This document shows positions 1 through 5,926 of a stretch of 10,453 nucleotides of DNA, piece by piece (within the stretch, counting starts at the first letter, position 1; every line of letters starts with the position of its first letter). The notes below the pieces were generated by a model. That model searched no databases, had not been told where the DNA came from, and saw nothing but the letters and a program-made list of their open reading frames with translations. Origin of the DNA: a bacterium (GTDB lineage Bacteria > Patescibacteriota > Saccharimonadia > Saccharimonadales > UBA4665). Made by a program: the position numbers and the translations under genes. Where the stretch lies: NCBI GenBank assembly GCA_029549845.1, contig JAKPIL010000013.1, forward strand, positions 1 to 10,453, in the 5' to 3' direction.

Positions 1-1
1 T

Positions 2-78
2 TGGTGGAGTGACGGGGACTCGAACCCCGGACCCCCTGCTTGCAAAGCAGGTGCTCTAGCCAACTGAGCTATCACCCC
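2..78 (-). tRNA. tRNA-Ala (anticodon TGC)
   Basis: Read on the minus strand this folds into a full cloverleaf. The acceptor stem GGGGTGA (78-72) pairs with TCACTCC (12-6), followed by discriminator A at 5 and an encoded CCA at 4-2. The anticodon arm is CCTGC-TTTGCAA-GCAGG with anticodon TGC, so it decodes GCN alanine codons. The T arm carries GGTTCGAGTCC. The gene points away from the 23S gene, so it is not part of the rRNA transcript, unlike the tRNA-Ala genes found within many bacterial 16S-23S spacers. Confidence 0.97.
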
Positions 79-122
79 AACTGTATGGCAAATATGTACC
101 TAGATTTAAAATGAACGCTAGG

Positions 123-136
123 TGAGCTATCACCCC
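123..136 (-). repeat. Stray copy of the tRNA-Ala 5' end
   Basis: The 14 bases at 123-136 are identical to 65-78, the 5' end of tRNA-Ala (GGGGTGATAGCTCA on the minus strand). The copy lies about 45 bases upstream of the tRNA in its direction of transcription and has no remaining tRNA body. It is most simply a remnant of a duplicated tRNA or of a recombination event. If the promoter at 148-176 is used, this copy is transcribed at the start of the tRNA precursor. Confidence 0.8.
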
Positions 137-147
137 TCGACCGCAGT

Positions 148-176
148 ATTTTAACGGAAAGACAGTTTTTTCACAA
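148..176 (-). promoter_or_regulatory. Candidate promoter for tRNA-Ala
   Basis: On the minus strand a -35 TTGTGA (176-171) and a -10 TAAAAT (153-148) are separated by 17 bases. Transcription would start near 141 and enter the tRNA about 60 bases later. This is motif reading only. The -35 is imperfect. Confidence 0.45.
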
Positions 177-274
177 TAGCCCTGGGGGATATCTGATTAT
201 TTTGTGATATATCTTACAAAAACAAGTCAATTTGTCAGGGGCGGGGGTGTTGCAAATATGACTACACGAAAGGC

Positions 275-303
275 TTGACCGCCCCTGTAATAAAGAGTAG
301 AAT
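275..303 (+). promoter_or_regulatory. Strong sigma-70 type promoter of the 23S-5S unit
   Basis: TTGACC (275-280), a 17-base spacer and TAGAAT (298-303) make a near-consensus housekeeping promoter, with a start expected near 310. No gene lies between it and the 23S leader on this strand, so it most likely drives 23S and 5S. Its presence downstream of an oppositely oriented tRNA indicates that 23S does not depend on read-through from a 16S gene. Confidence 0.7.
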
Positions 304-312
304 TGTACGGAT

Positions 313-391
313 GCTTGAGTTTAGACAGTGAGGCTTCGGTAAGACCGACCAAACGGAAATAAACCGCCAAGCTTTAAGCTTAAACTCAAGC
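313..391 (+). ncRNA. Multi-branched RNA domain at the start of the rRNA leader
   Basis: GCTTGAGTTTA (313-323) and TAAACTCAAGC (381-391) are perfect complements. Inside, AGGCTT (331-336) can pair with AAGCTT (369-374), and two small hairpins, CGGT/ACCG and CGG/CCG, lie within that. The domain would begin about 3 nt after the predicted transcription start. It does not match any riboswitch I recognise. It may protect the 5' end or act in antitermination or processing. Confidence 0.45.
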
Positions 392-680
392 TAAAAACGC
401 ATCGCCGTCTTTTCTTTTTCGAAAGATACAGGCAGCGGTGAAGTGTCTTGAGTCGCAATTTAACAAGTTGAATATGTAAGAGAAGAGAATTTGTTCGCTC
501 GACATCGCTCGGGGATTTCCTCGAGAGTTACAGCGAACAAGAAAGCAAGATTATTTGTTTTAACGAACAAGTAATCAAATTTAAGACAAACGGCTATTGG
601 AGTTGAACGAGATAAAACAGTAAGAACTATGAGATGAGAAACCTTATTTCATATGCCTTAGTGCATAATGCTGGTTCAAA

Positions 681-702
681 CATACCAATAACTAGTCAAC
701 GC
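681..702 (+). other. Leader arm of the 23S processing stem
   Basis: Bases 681-702 pair with 4408-4429 in the trailer over 22 positions, with one G-U pair and one mismatch. Weaker pairing continues inward (GCA plus a T-run against AAAAA plus TGC). Long leader-trailer duplexes flanking 23S are typical RNase III processing substrates. Here both arms belong to the same 23S transcript, which supports independent processing. Confidence 0.7.
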
Positions 703-777
703 GGGCATTTGTTTTTACGAGCAAGTGTTCGTGATTCGACTCGATTACCGTTAAGGTACTCGAGTCAATTGCACAAA

Positions 778-803
778 AGATATAAGATTTCGATCTTATA
801 TCT
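778..803 (+). other. Perfect hairpin directly before 23S
   Basis: AGATATAAGAT (778-788), loop TTCG, ATCTTATATCT (793-803). It ends 3-5 nt before the terminal 23S helix (807-817 with 4350-4360). It is not followed by a T-run, so it is not a terminator. A hairpin lies in the mirror position after 23S (4361-4398). The pair could mark or cap the ends of the precursor. Confidence 0.65.
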
Positions 804-1083
804 ATTTCGTAAAAAGTTACTCAAGCGCACACAAAGGATGCCTTGACATGTAATACCGAAGAAGGACGTGATGAGCTGCGAAAAGCTCCGGGGAACAGCT
901 AAATATGTTTTGATCCGGAGATGTCCGAATGGGGAAACCCGGTTAGAGTAATGTCTAATCACACTTATCTGAATATATAGGATAGGGAGTAGGTAACCGC
1001 CTGAACTGAAACATCTTAGTAGGGCGAGGAAGAGAAAGTAAACAACGATTCCGGTAGTAGTGGCGAGCGAATCCGGAACAGCC

Positions 1084-1266
1084 CAAACCTTATTTGCTTT
1101 TGCCTGTCAATTTGATAGGTGAATAAGTTGGTAGACGAATGTAATTAAGGGGTTGTGACATTGCAAACATCCTTGTGTGGGAGTCCGCTTCGGCGGGAAT
1201 CCACACGAGGCAGCTAGATCTACCAGTGTCTAGCATAAGGTCAGAAATTGATGAGGCGAGCAGAAA
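1084..1266 (+). other. 23S domain I expansion, first part
   Basis: Between the conserved CAGCCC and CAGTTGGAAAGCTG (1267-1280) there are about 180 nt where E. coli has about 40. Visible stems are CTTATT/AATAAG enclosing CCTGTC/GATAGG (about 1088-1131), a 10-bp stem 1171-1180/1201-1210 (one G-U) topped by a TTCG-loop hairpin, and GCTAGA (1213-1218) with TCTAGC (1229-1234). It corresponds to the variable region near E. coli position 271. Confidence 0.7.
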
Positions 1267-1306
1267 CAGTTGGAAAGCTGTGCCATAGACGGTGATAGCC
1301 CGGTAC

Positions 1307-1389
1307 GCCAAGTTTCATCAACCTTATATTTGCAAAGAGTCTTCTCAGCGTACACAGTTTACTGCGTATGTAGAGTAGATTCGGTTGTC
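1307..1389 (+). other. 23S domain I expansion, second part
   Basis: About 83 nt separate GGTAC (1302-1306) from GAGTAGG (1390 onward), against about 28 in E. coli. A GTACACAG/CTGCGTAT stem with two G-U pairs lies near 1350-1370. Limits are by alignment to remembered E. coli sequence, so they are approximate. Confidence 0.55.
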
Positions 1390-1557
1390 GAGTAGGTCGG
1401 GGCACGTGAAATCCTGACTGAATCTGGGGGGTCCACCCTCCAAGGCTAAATATATTACATGATCGATAGAGAACAAGTACCGTGAGGGAAAGGTTAAAAG
1501 AACCCCGGGAGGGGAGTGAAATAGAACCTGAAATTGTGTGCGTACAAGGAGTCGGAG

Positions 1558-1666
1558 CCCCTCACCTTTTCTTTTGAAAGTTATCAGACCGCTACTGGCC
1601 TGAAGCAAAGTCGCTACGCTTAGGCGTGTTGTGTTTTGTAAGATTTTCGATGGAAAAGGTGAGGGG
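1558..1666 (+). other. 23S helix 25 expansion
   Basis: A perfect 14-bp stem, 1558-1571 with 1653-1666, closes about 80 nt where E. coli has a helix 25 of only about 25 nt. Helix 25 is a known site of excised intervening sequences in other bacteria (for example Salmonella) and of eukaryotic expansion segment ES7. Whether this one is retained or cut out cannot be seen from sequence. Confidence 0.75.
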
Positions 1667-2782
1667 TGACGGCGTGCTTTTTGTAGAACGATCCAACGAG
1701 TTATTTGCTACGGCAAGCTTAAGTCATATGACGTAAGCCAAGCGAAAGCGAGTCTGAATAGGGCATTCAGTCGTAGTAAATAGACCCGAAACCAGGTGAC
1801 CTAACCATGGGCAGGTTGAAGCGCATCTAAACGTGCGTGGAGGACCGAACCGTAGCGAGTTGCAACACGCCCGGATGACTTGTGGTTAGCGGTGAAATGC
1901 CAATCGAACCCGGAGATAGCTGGTTCTCCTCGAAATAGCTTTAGGGCTAGCGTTGTACGGTAGCTGGTAGGGGTAGAGCTCTGTTTCGGACTGGGGGTCG
2001 CAAGATTACCCACCCTTGACAAACTACGAATACTATCAGTGGAACTACAGCAGTTAGAACGGCGGGGCTAAGCTCGTCGCTCAAAAGGGAAACAGCCCAG
2101 ATCACCATCTAAGGTCCCTCAGTCTATGCTAAGTGGGAAACGAGGTGGGGTTTCTTAAACAACTAGGATGTTGGCTTAGAAGCAGCCATTCATTTAAAGA
2201 GTGCGTAACAGCTCACTAGTCAAGAGACCCTGCGCGGAAAATGTAACGGGGCTAAGCATAGCACCGAAGATGTGAGTTTCTAGATTTATCTAGGAGCGGT
2301 AGAGGAGCGTTCCTCTCAGCGTTGAAGTTGAACCGTGAGGTTTGGTGGAGCGTGAGGAAGTGAGAATGTTGGAATGAGTAACCATAAGGCAGGTGAGAAT
2401 CCTGCCCGCCGAAAGAGCAAGGTTTCCTGGGCCACGGTAATCGTCCCAGGGTTAGTCGGTCCTAAGCCGAGGCGCGTAGCGTAGGCGATGGACAACAGGT
2501 TAATATTCCTGTACTGGCATGTATTTGTTATATGTGCGCGGCATAGTAGTTGGAGCGGATTCATGGTTATATCCGTCTAAGTACAAGAAATGTGTACGAA
2601 TGAAACGACCATCAGGTTGAATTCCGATGAAAGTGCTGACTAGAAAAGCAATATAACGCGTGGTACATGCCACCCGTACCGCAAACCGACACAGGTGCTC
2701 AGGTCGAGAAGACCAAGGCGTACGAGTGATTCTTCGTTAAGGAACTCGGCAAACAAGCGACCGTAACTTCGGGATAAGGTCT

Positions 2783-3051
2783 GCCCCCTCACTCTGTTTA
2801 TGAGTTGAGTATGCCAGTTTTCTTTTTGAAAACCGACTTCATGTGTAAGTTATTAACTTCTTACAAATGAAGTCAATCGAGAAATTTTTAGAGACATATC
2901 AATTAGAAAGCTGACCTCGGTCACGCTACTGCGTTTCTGTTTCTAGGCCTCAAAAGGGAAAAGAGCAGCCGGACAAAATGTATTCCATTTTGCCCGAGCG
3001 ATGAGAAAAACCGCAAGGTTTGTCTCGTTTTCGTAGATAGAGTGAGGGGGC
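2783..3051 (+). other. 23S helix 63 expansion
   Basis: GCCCCCTCACTCT (2783-2795) and AGAGTGAGGGGGC (3039-3051) form a perfect 13-bp stem around about 243 nt, the largest insertion in this gene. Inner hairpins include GTTTTC/GAAAAC, GACTTCAT/ATGAAGTC with a continuing TGTAAG/CTTACA, CAAAATG/CATTTTG, and a GCAA-loop hairpin AACC/GGTT. Helix 63 is the site of eukaryotic ES27. There is no plausible protein frame inside on the plus strand. Confidence 0.75.
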
Positions 3052-3490
3052 CGCAGCTAAAGAACCCATGCAACTGTTTACCAAAAACATAGGTCTGTGC
3101 TAACACGAAAGTGGATGTATACGGGCTGACGCCTGCCCAGTGCTGGAAGGTTAAGGGGAGTTGTGTATGCAGCGAACTGAAGCCCCAGTGAACGGCGGCG
3201 GTAACTATAACCGTCCTAAGGTAGCGAAATTCCTTGTCAGGTAAGTTCTGACCCGCACGAATGGCGTAATGATATGGGTACTGTCTCAACGAAGAGCTCG
3301 GTGAAAGTGCATTGACGGTAAAGATGCCGTCTGTCCGCAGCAGGACGAAAAGACCCCGTGCAGCTTTACTATAGCTTGACATTGAGCCGGGTTATAACAT
3401 GTGTAGTATAGGTGAGAGGCTTTGAAGCCGAGACGCTAGTCTTGGTGGAGCCACCAGTGAAATATCACCCTTGTTATGATCTTGTTCTTA

Positions 3491-3678
3491 CGGGAGCCAC
3501 AAATTGTATACAATTTGCAGCATTTAGCAGAAAACAGGTAATATTTAACAGAAATTTAGCAGAGTACAGGTAACAGACGTCTACGTCTGAAATCTGATAA
3601 ATGCAAAATTTCTGCTATCTGAAACCTGATAGGTCTGTTGAATGCAGCAATAGAATTGCGTGCAACTTCTGGCTTCCG
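3491..3678 (+). other. 23S helix 79 expansion
   Basis: CGGGAGCCA (3491-3499) pairs with TGGCTTCCG (3670-3678), closing about 170 nt that E. coli lacks. Inside are CAAATTG-TATA-CAATTTG (3500-3517), a CAGACG/CGTCTG hairpin near 3574-3589, GCATTTA/TAAATGC, AGCAGAAA (3527-3534) with TTTCTGCT (3609-3616), and a 20-nt direct repeat with two differences (3522-3541 and 3554-3573). Confidence 0.75.
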
Positions 3679-3984
3679 GACCGTGTCTGGTGGGTAGTTT
3701 AACTGGGGCGGTTGCCTCCTAAAGAGTATCGGAGGCGTTCAAAGGTTAGCTAACTACGGATGGAAATCGTAGTGATAGTGTATACGCATAAGCTAGCTTG
3801 ACTGTGAGGCCTACAAGCCGAGCAGGGACGAAAGTCGGAGTAAGTTTTCCGCTGTCAGTACATTTGTACAAGAGTGTGGTATCGGCAGCGCTTTCGGATA
3901 AAAGTTACGCCGGGGATAACAGGCTTATAGCATCCAATAGTTCACATAGACGATGCTGTTTGGCACCTCGATGTCGGCTCATCT

Positions 3985-4015
<31 letters not shown>

Positions 4016-4043
4016 CGGCTGTTCGCCGGTTAAAGAGGTACGT

Positions 4044-4077
<34 letters not shown>

Positions 4078-4407
4078 TTATATCCGCTGTGGACGCAAGG
4101 AAATTTGAGAGGATCTACCCCTAGTACGAGAGGACCGGGGCGGACGCACCGCTGGTGTATCAGTTGTTCTACCAAGGGCATTGCTGAGTAGCTATCGTGC
4201 GGAATAGATAAGCGCTGAAAGCATATTAAGCGCGAAACTAGCCTCAAGATTAGATTTCCCTATGATCCCCCAGAAAGACTATCTGGTTGATAGGCGCAAG
4301 GTGTAAGCATGGTAACATGTGTAGCCGAAGCGTACTAATAGGGACATTGACTTTTTACGACCTATGAATTGTGCATTTTACATGCATGGTTCATAGGCAA
4401 AAAGTGT

Positions 4408-4429
4408 GCATTGACTAGTTATTGGTGTG
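4408..4429 (+). other. Trailer arm of the 23S processing stem
   Basis: Complementary to 681-702 in the leader. Its outer end also overlaps a local GTGTG-GAAA-CACAC hairpin, so the long duplex and the local hairpin compete in the nascent RNA. Confidence 0.7.
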
Positions 4430-4534
4430 GAAACACACTAGTAGTGACGTTTGTTTAACGTTGCTTGATCTTTTCTACATATTCATATTCCGTCTAATTT
4501 GTAATGGACATCGACATTTGGCGCCGTTTGGCGC

Positions 4535-4567
4535 AGAGACAAGAGACAAGAGACAAGAGACAAGAGA
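4535..4567 (+). repeat. AGAGACA tandem repeat
   Basis: Four perfect copies of the 7-base unit AGAGACA (4535-4562) followed by a partial AGAGA. It is a simple-sequence tract in the 23S-5S spacer and may vary in copy number between strains. Confidence 0.85.
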
Positions 4568-4680
4568 GGTATTTACAGCAGCAGTGCTGCTAAGATAGAA
4601 ATCGGCGAAGCCGAAAAAAAGCCTACTCATGACTCACATCTCATGACTCATACCCTCTGTGCCGCGAAGTGGCACGTAGT

Positions 4681-4792
4681 CGGTGCCCATAGCAAGAGGG
4701 TCACACCTGTTCCCATACCGAACACAGCAGTTAAGCCTCTTAGCGGTTACAATACTTGGGTCTTCTAGCCCTGGGAAAATAGCACGGTGCCG
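4681..4792 (+). rRNA. 5S ribosomal RNA
   Basis: The 5S signature block CACACCTGTTCCCATACCGA with ACACAGCAGTTAAGCC is present, as is the loop E/helix IV region TACTTGGG...CCCTGGGA. Ends were set by the terminal helix CGGTGCC (4681-4687) with GGTGCCG (4786-4792), which includes two G-U pairs. The 112-nt length is normal. The last 23 bases (4770-4792) are exactly the left arm of a long inverted repeat with the DNA just downstream. Confidence 0.95.
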
Positions 4793-4866
4793 TTTTAACA
4801 TCAAGCCTTCCAGAAATGGAGGGCTTTTTGTATATACAAAGTACGGCACCGTGCTATTTTCCCAGG
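4770..4866. repeat. 24-bp inverted repeat made from the 5S 3' end
   Basis: Bases 4770-4793 and 4843-4866 are perfect reverse complements. The left arm is the 3' end of 5S rRNA and the right arm is an inverted copy of it. The 49 bases between hold the terminator hairpin and a 12-bp palindrome TTGTATATACAA. If transcription passes the terminator, the right arm could pair with the 5S 3' end and outcompete the normal terminal helix. Confidence 0.9.
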
Positions 4867-4871
4867 AAAAT
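4786..4871 (+). repeat. 86-bp direct repeat, copy 1
   Basis: Matches 4916-5001 at 85 of 86 positions (the one difference is C4862 against T4992). It begins inside the 5S terminal helix and covers the terminator and the inverted 5S fragment. Confidence 0.95.
4803..4829 (+). terminator. Intrinsic terminator of the rRNA unit
   Basis: GCCTTCC (4805-4811) pairs with GGAGGGC (4818-4824) around a 6-nt loop, followed by TTTTTG. It lies 11-12 nt after the 5S end, as expected for termination of the 23S-5S transcript. Confidence 0.88.
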
Positions 4872-4890
4872 GAATAACCAAAATAGCGCA

Positions 4891-4914
4891 GTAACTCTGC
4901 CAAAGCAGAGTTAC
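4891..4914. repeat. Perfect 10-bp hairpin between the two repeat copies
   Basis: GTAACTCTGC-CAAA-GCAGAGTTAC. It separates AAAATAGC (4880-4887) from GGTGCCG (4916-4922). These two sequences lie only 2 nt apart at the end of 5S (4776-4783 and 4786-4792), so the hairpin looks inserted into a second copy of the 5S 3' end. Confidence 0.85.
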
Positions 4915-4915
4915 G

Positions 4916-5001
4916 GGTGCCGTTTTAACATCAAGCCTTCCAGAAATGGAGGGCTTTTTGTATATACAAAGTACGGCACCGTGCTATTTTCTCAGGAAAA
5001 T
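4916..5001 (+). repeat. 86-bp direct repeat, copy 2
   Basis: Second copy of 4786-4871, offset by exactly 130 bp, with one substitution. It carries the same terminator and the inverted 5S fragment but no 5S body. Confidence 0.95.
4933..4959 (+). terminator. Second copy of the rRNA terminator
   Basis: Identical in sequence to the terminator at 4803-4829, as part of the 86-bp direct repeat. It would stop polymerases that pass the first terminator before they reach the surface-protein operon. Confidence 0.8.
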
Positions 5002-5012
5002 AGGTAGCCGAC

Positions 5013-5033
5013 CAAGGCTAATGACGAGCCTTG
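5013..5033. other. 7-bp hairpin upstream of the operon promoters
   Basis: CAAGGCT (5013-5019) and AGCCTTG (5027-5033) are perfect complements around a 7-nt loop. There is no T-run. It lies just upstream of the candidate promoters and could be an operator or simply a structural remnant. Its function is unknown. Confidence 0.4.
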
Positions 5034-5058
5034 CACAGCCTAGTTGCAGGCATGAATA

Positions 5059-5087
5059 TTGAATCAAAACGTTGTAAGAAATAATAT
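5059..5087 (+). promoter_or_regulatory. Candidate distal promoter of the surface operon
   Basis: TTGAAT (5059-5064), a 17-base spacer and TAATAT (5082-5087). The spacing is good and both boxes differ from consensus at one or two positions. Motif reading only. Confidence 0.5.
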
Positions 5088-5149
5088 TAACAGATAGTAG
5101 ATATTAAAAATGCCGTTGTAAATAATACGTTGAAACATTCACTACAGCA

Positions 5150-5179
5150 TTGATTTTGCCTGGCACTAGGCCGTATGAT
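5150..5179 (+). promoter_or_regulatory. Candidate proximal promoter of the surface operon
   Basis: TTGATT (5150-5155), an 18-base spacer and TATGAT (5174-5179), giving a start near 5186. The spacer contains a GCCT/AGGC inverted repeat (5158-5171) that could be an operator. The start would coincide with the base of the 5' hairpin at 5186-5221. Confidence 0.6.
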
Positions 5180-5185
5180 GAGGGG

Positions 5186-5221
5186 GTACTATTCTACCTC
5201 AAGACTGACAGAGGTAGGTAC
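5186..5221 (+). promoter_or_regulatory. 5'-end mRNA hairpin and A-rich leader
   Basis: CTACCTC (5194-5200) pairs with GAGGTAG (5211-5217), and the flanking GTAC sequences can close the base. It would form at the very 5' end of the message from the proximal promoter. It is followed by an unstructured A-rich run to the AAGGAG ribosome-binding site. 5' hairpins of this kind stabilise bacterial mRNAs. High expression of the first gene is inferred. Confidence 0.5.
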
Positions 5222-5261
5222 AAACAAAAAACAATAAAAATAAAAAAAGGAGATTACGCAT

Positions 5262-5867
5262 ATGCGTAAGAAAGTAAGTGCATTTGTGGCATTGTTTGCC
5301 GCTGCGTTTATGCTGGTGCCTTCGGCAGCAGTATTTGCAGCGACGAGTACAAACTTGTCGCAGGTCATAAATCAAGGTCTACAATCAATGGATATCGTTG
5401 ATGGTAGCGGTGTGTCTATTGCCAGCCCGGCGGTAACATTTGCGGCTTTGCCGTTTTCATTCACGTGTCAAACCAATACGGCAACGTTTGGCGATGCGAG
5501 TCAAAAAGTAGCTATCAAGAACGAACGAAAAGCTCAGGTCAGCCTTACTATGGCTGGTAGCGGTACCTGGACAAACGGTACTGATACCTACAACTACAAT
5601 GACGGTACAACCTCTGGCTGTGCTACTGGTCAGCTGAGTGTTTCTGGTGGTACATTCACCAAGACTGCTGGTGCAAACACTCCTACGAATACGCTACCTG
5701 GTGGTGCCTTCTCTGGTGCTACTCCAGTGACGATGTTTGCAACGAGTGGTACAAAGTATGCTTGGGATGGTGAGCTTACAGGTTACACCTTGACTCAAAA
5801 AGTTCCTGCAGAACAGGCTGATGGTACATATACTCTAGGCATGACCCTGACAGCAGTCTTTAACTAG
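5262..5867 (+). CDS. Secreted WxL-like surface protein (small)
   Basis: A 201-aa protein with a classical signal peptide: MRKK, a hydrophobic core, and likely cleavage after VFA near residue 26. The mature part is rich in Thr, Ser, Gly and Ala, consistent with an all-beta extracellular domain. Two cysteines (C69 in FTCQT and C120 in SGCAT) could form a disulfide. The C-terminus, QKVPAEQADGTYTLGMTLTA, resembles the closing strands of WxL-type surface domains, although the paired WxL signature is not clearly met. The start is supported by AAGGAG about 9 nt upstream of ATG. It heads a four-gene operon, and the C-terminal half of the third gene product is its paralogue. With the strong upstream signals, it is probably the abundant component of a surface structure. 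Presence of the gene is certain; the WxL link is inferred. Confidence 0.88.
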   Translation: MRKKVSAFVALFAAAFMLVPSAAVFAATSTNLSQVINQGLQSMDIVDGSGVSIASPAVTFAALPFSFTCQTNTATFGDASQKVAIKNERKAQVSLTMAGSGTWTNGTDTYNYNDGTTSGCATGQLSVSGGTFTKTAGANTPTNTLPGGAFSGATPVTMFATSGTKYAWDGELTGYTLTQKVPAEQADGTYTLGMTLTAVFN

Positions 5868-5869
5868 TA

Positions 5870-5923
5870 CTTTTACGGTAAAAGCTCTAGCGCTAAGACA
5901 GTAAAGCCTGTACAGTATAGAGC
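5870..5923 (+). other. Inverted repeats in the gap between genes 1 and 2
   Basis: TTTTAC (5871-5876) faces GTAAAA (5878-5883), and GCTCTA (5884-5889) faces TAGAGC (5918-5923). There is no T-run. The second stem ends 3 nt before the next start codon, which has no clear Shine-Dalgarno sequence, so folding here could lower translation of gene 2 relative to gene 1 or mark mRNA processing. This is inference. Confidence 0.4.
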
Positions 5924-5926
5924 AAG

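Larger units (their letters stand above)
310..808 (+). ncRNA. Pre-23S leader RNA, hairpin-rich
   Basis: About 500 nt between the promoter and 23S, with no plausible gene (the 70-codon frame at 634-846 runs into 23S and has no family resemblance). Directly visible structures are an 11-bp stem 313-323/381-391 enclosing small hairpins; 402-407/436-441; a 9-bp stem 491-499/532-540; an 11-bp stem with one G-U pair 549-559/566-576; a stem 735-741/760-766 with an inner TACC/GGTA pairing; and a perfect 11-bp stem with a TTCG loop 778-788/793-803. No canonical boxA antitermination motif was seen. Bases 681-702 pair with the 23S trailer. Confidence 0.6.
4359..4680 (+). other. 23S-5S internal transcribed spacer
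   Basis: About 320 nt with no gene and no tRNA. It holds a hairpin CCTATGAA/TTCATAGG (4361-4398), the trailer arm of the 23S processing stem (4408-4429), GTGTG-GAAA-CACAC, GGCGCC/GGCGC near 4520-4534, a 7-base tandem repeat (4535-4567), AGCAGC/GCTGCT near 4577-4591, CGGC-GAA-GCCG followed by seven A, an 11-base direct repeat (4626-4636 and 4640-4650), and GTGCC/GGCAC (4659-4675) just before 5S. Confidence 0.75.

Noticed and set aside
65..136. Attachment site of an integrated element at tRNA-Ala
   Set aside because: The repeats are only about 44 bases apart, involve the tRNA 5' end rather than the 3' end, and no integrase is present.
2783..3051. Possible group I intron or homing endonuclease in 23S, as is common in candidate phyla
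   Set aside because: The insertion sits in peripheral helix 63, is closed by a simple long stem, has no LAGLIDADG or similar frame, and no recognisable intron core. The other insertions behave the same way.
4535..4567. CRISPR-like array
   Set aside because: The units are 7 bases and contiguous, with no spacers. It is a simple tandem repeat.
4601..4622. CGGC-GAA-GCCG hairpin as an intrinsic terminator
   Set aside because: On the plus strand it is followed by A, not T. On the minus strand the T-run precedes the hairpin. It is in the transcribed spacer between 23S and 5S.
4683..5007. Two small similar plus-strand frames (64 and 63 codons) over 5S and the repeats, and an 89-codon minus-strand frame at 4634-4903
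   Set aside because: Their similarity comes from the 86-bp direct repeat. They overlap 5S rRNA and terminators and have no ribosome-binding site of note.
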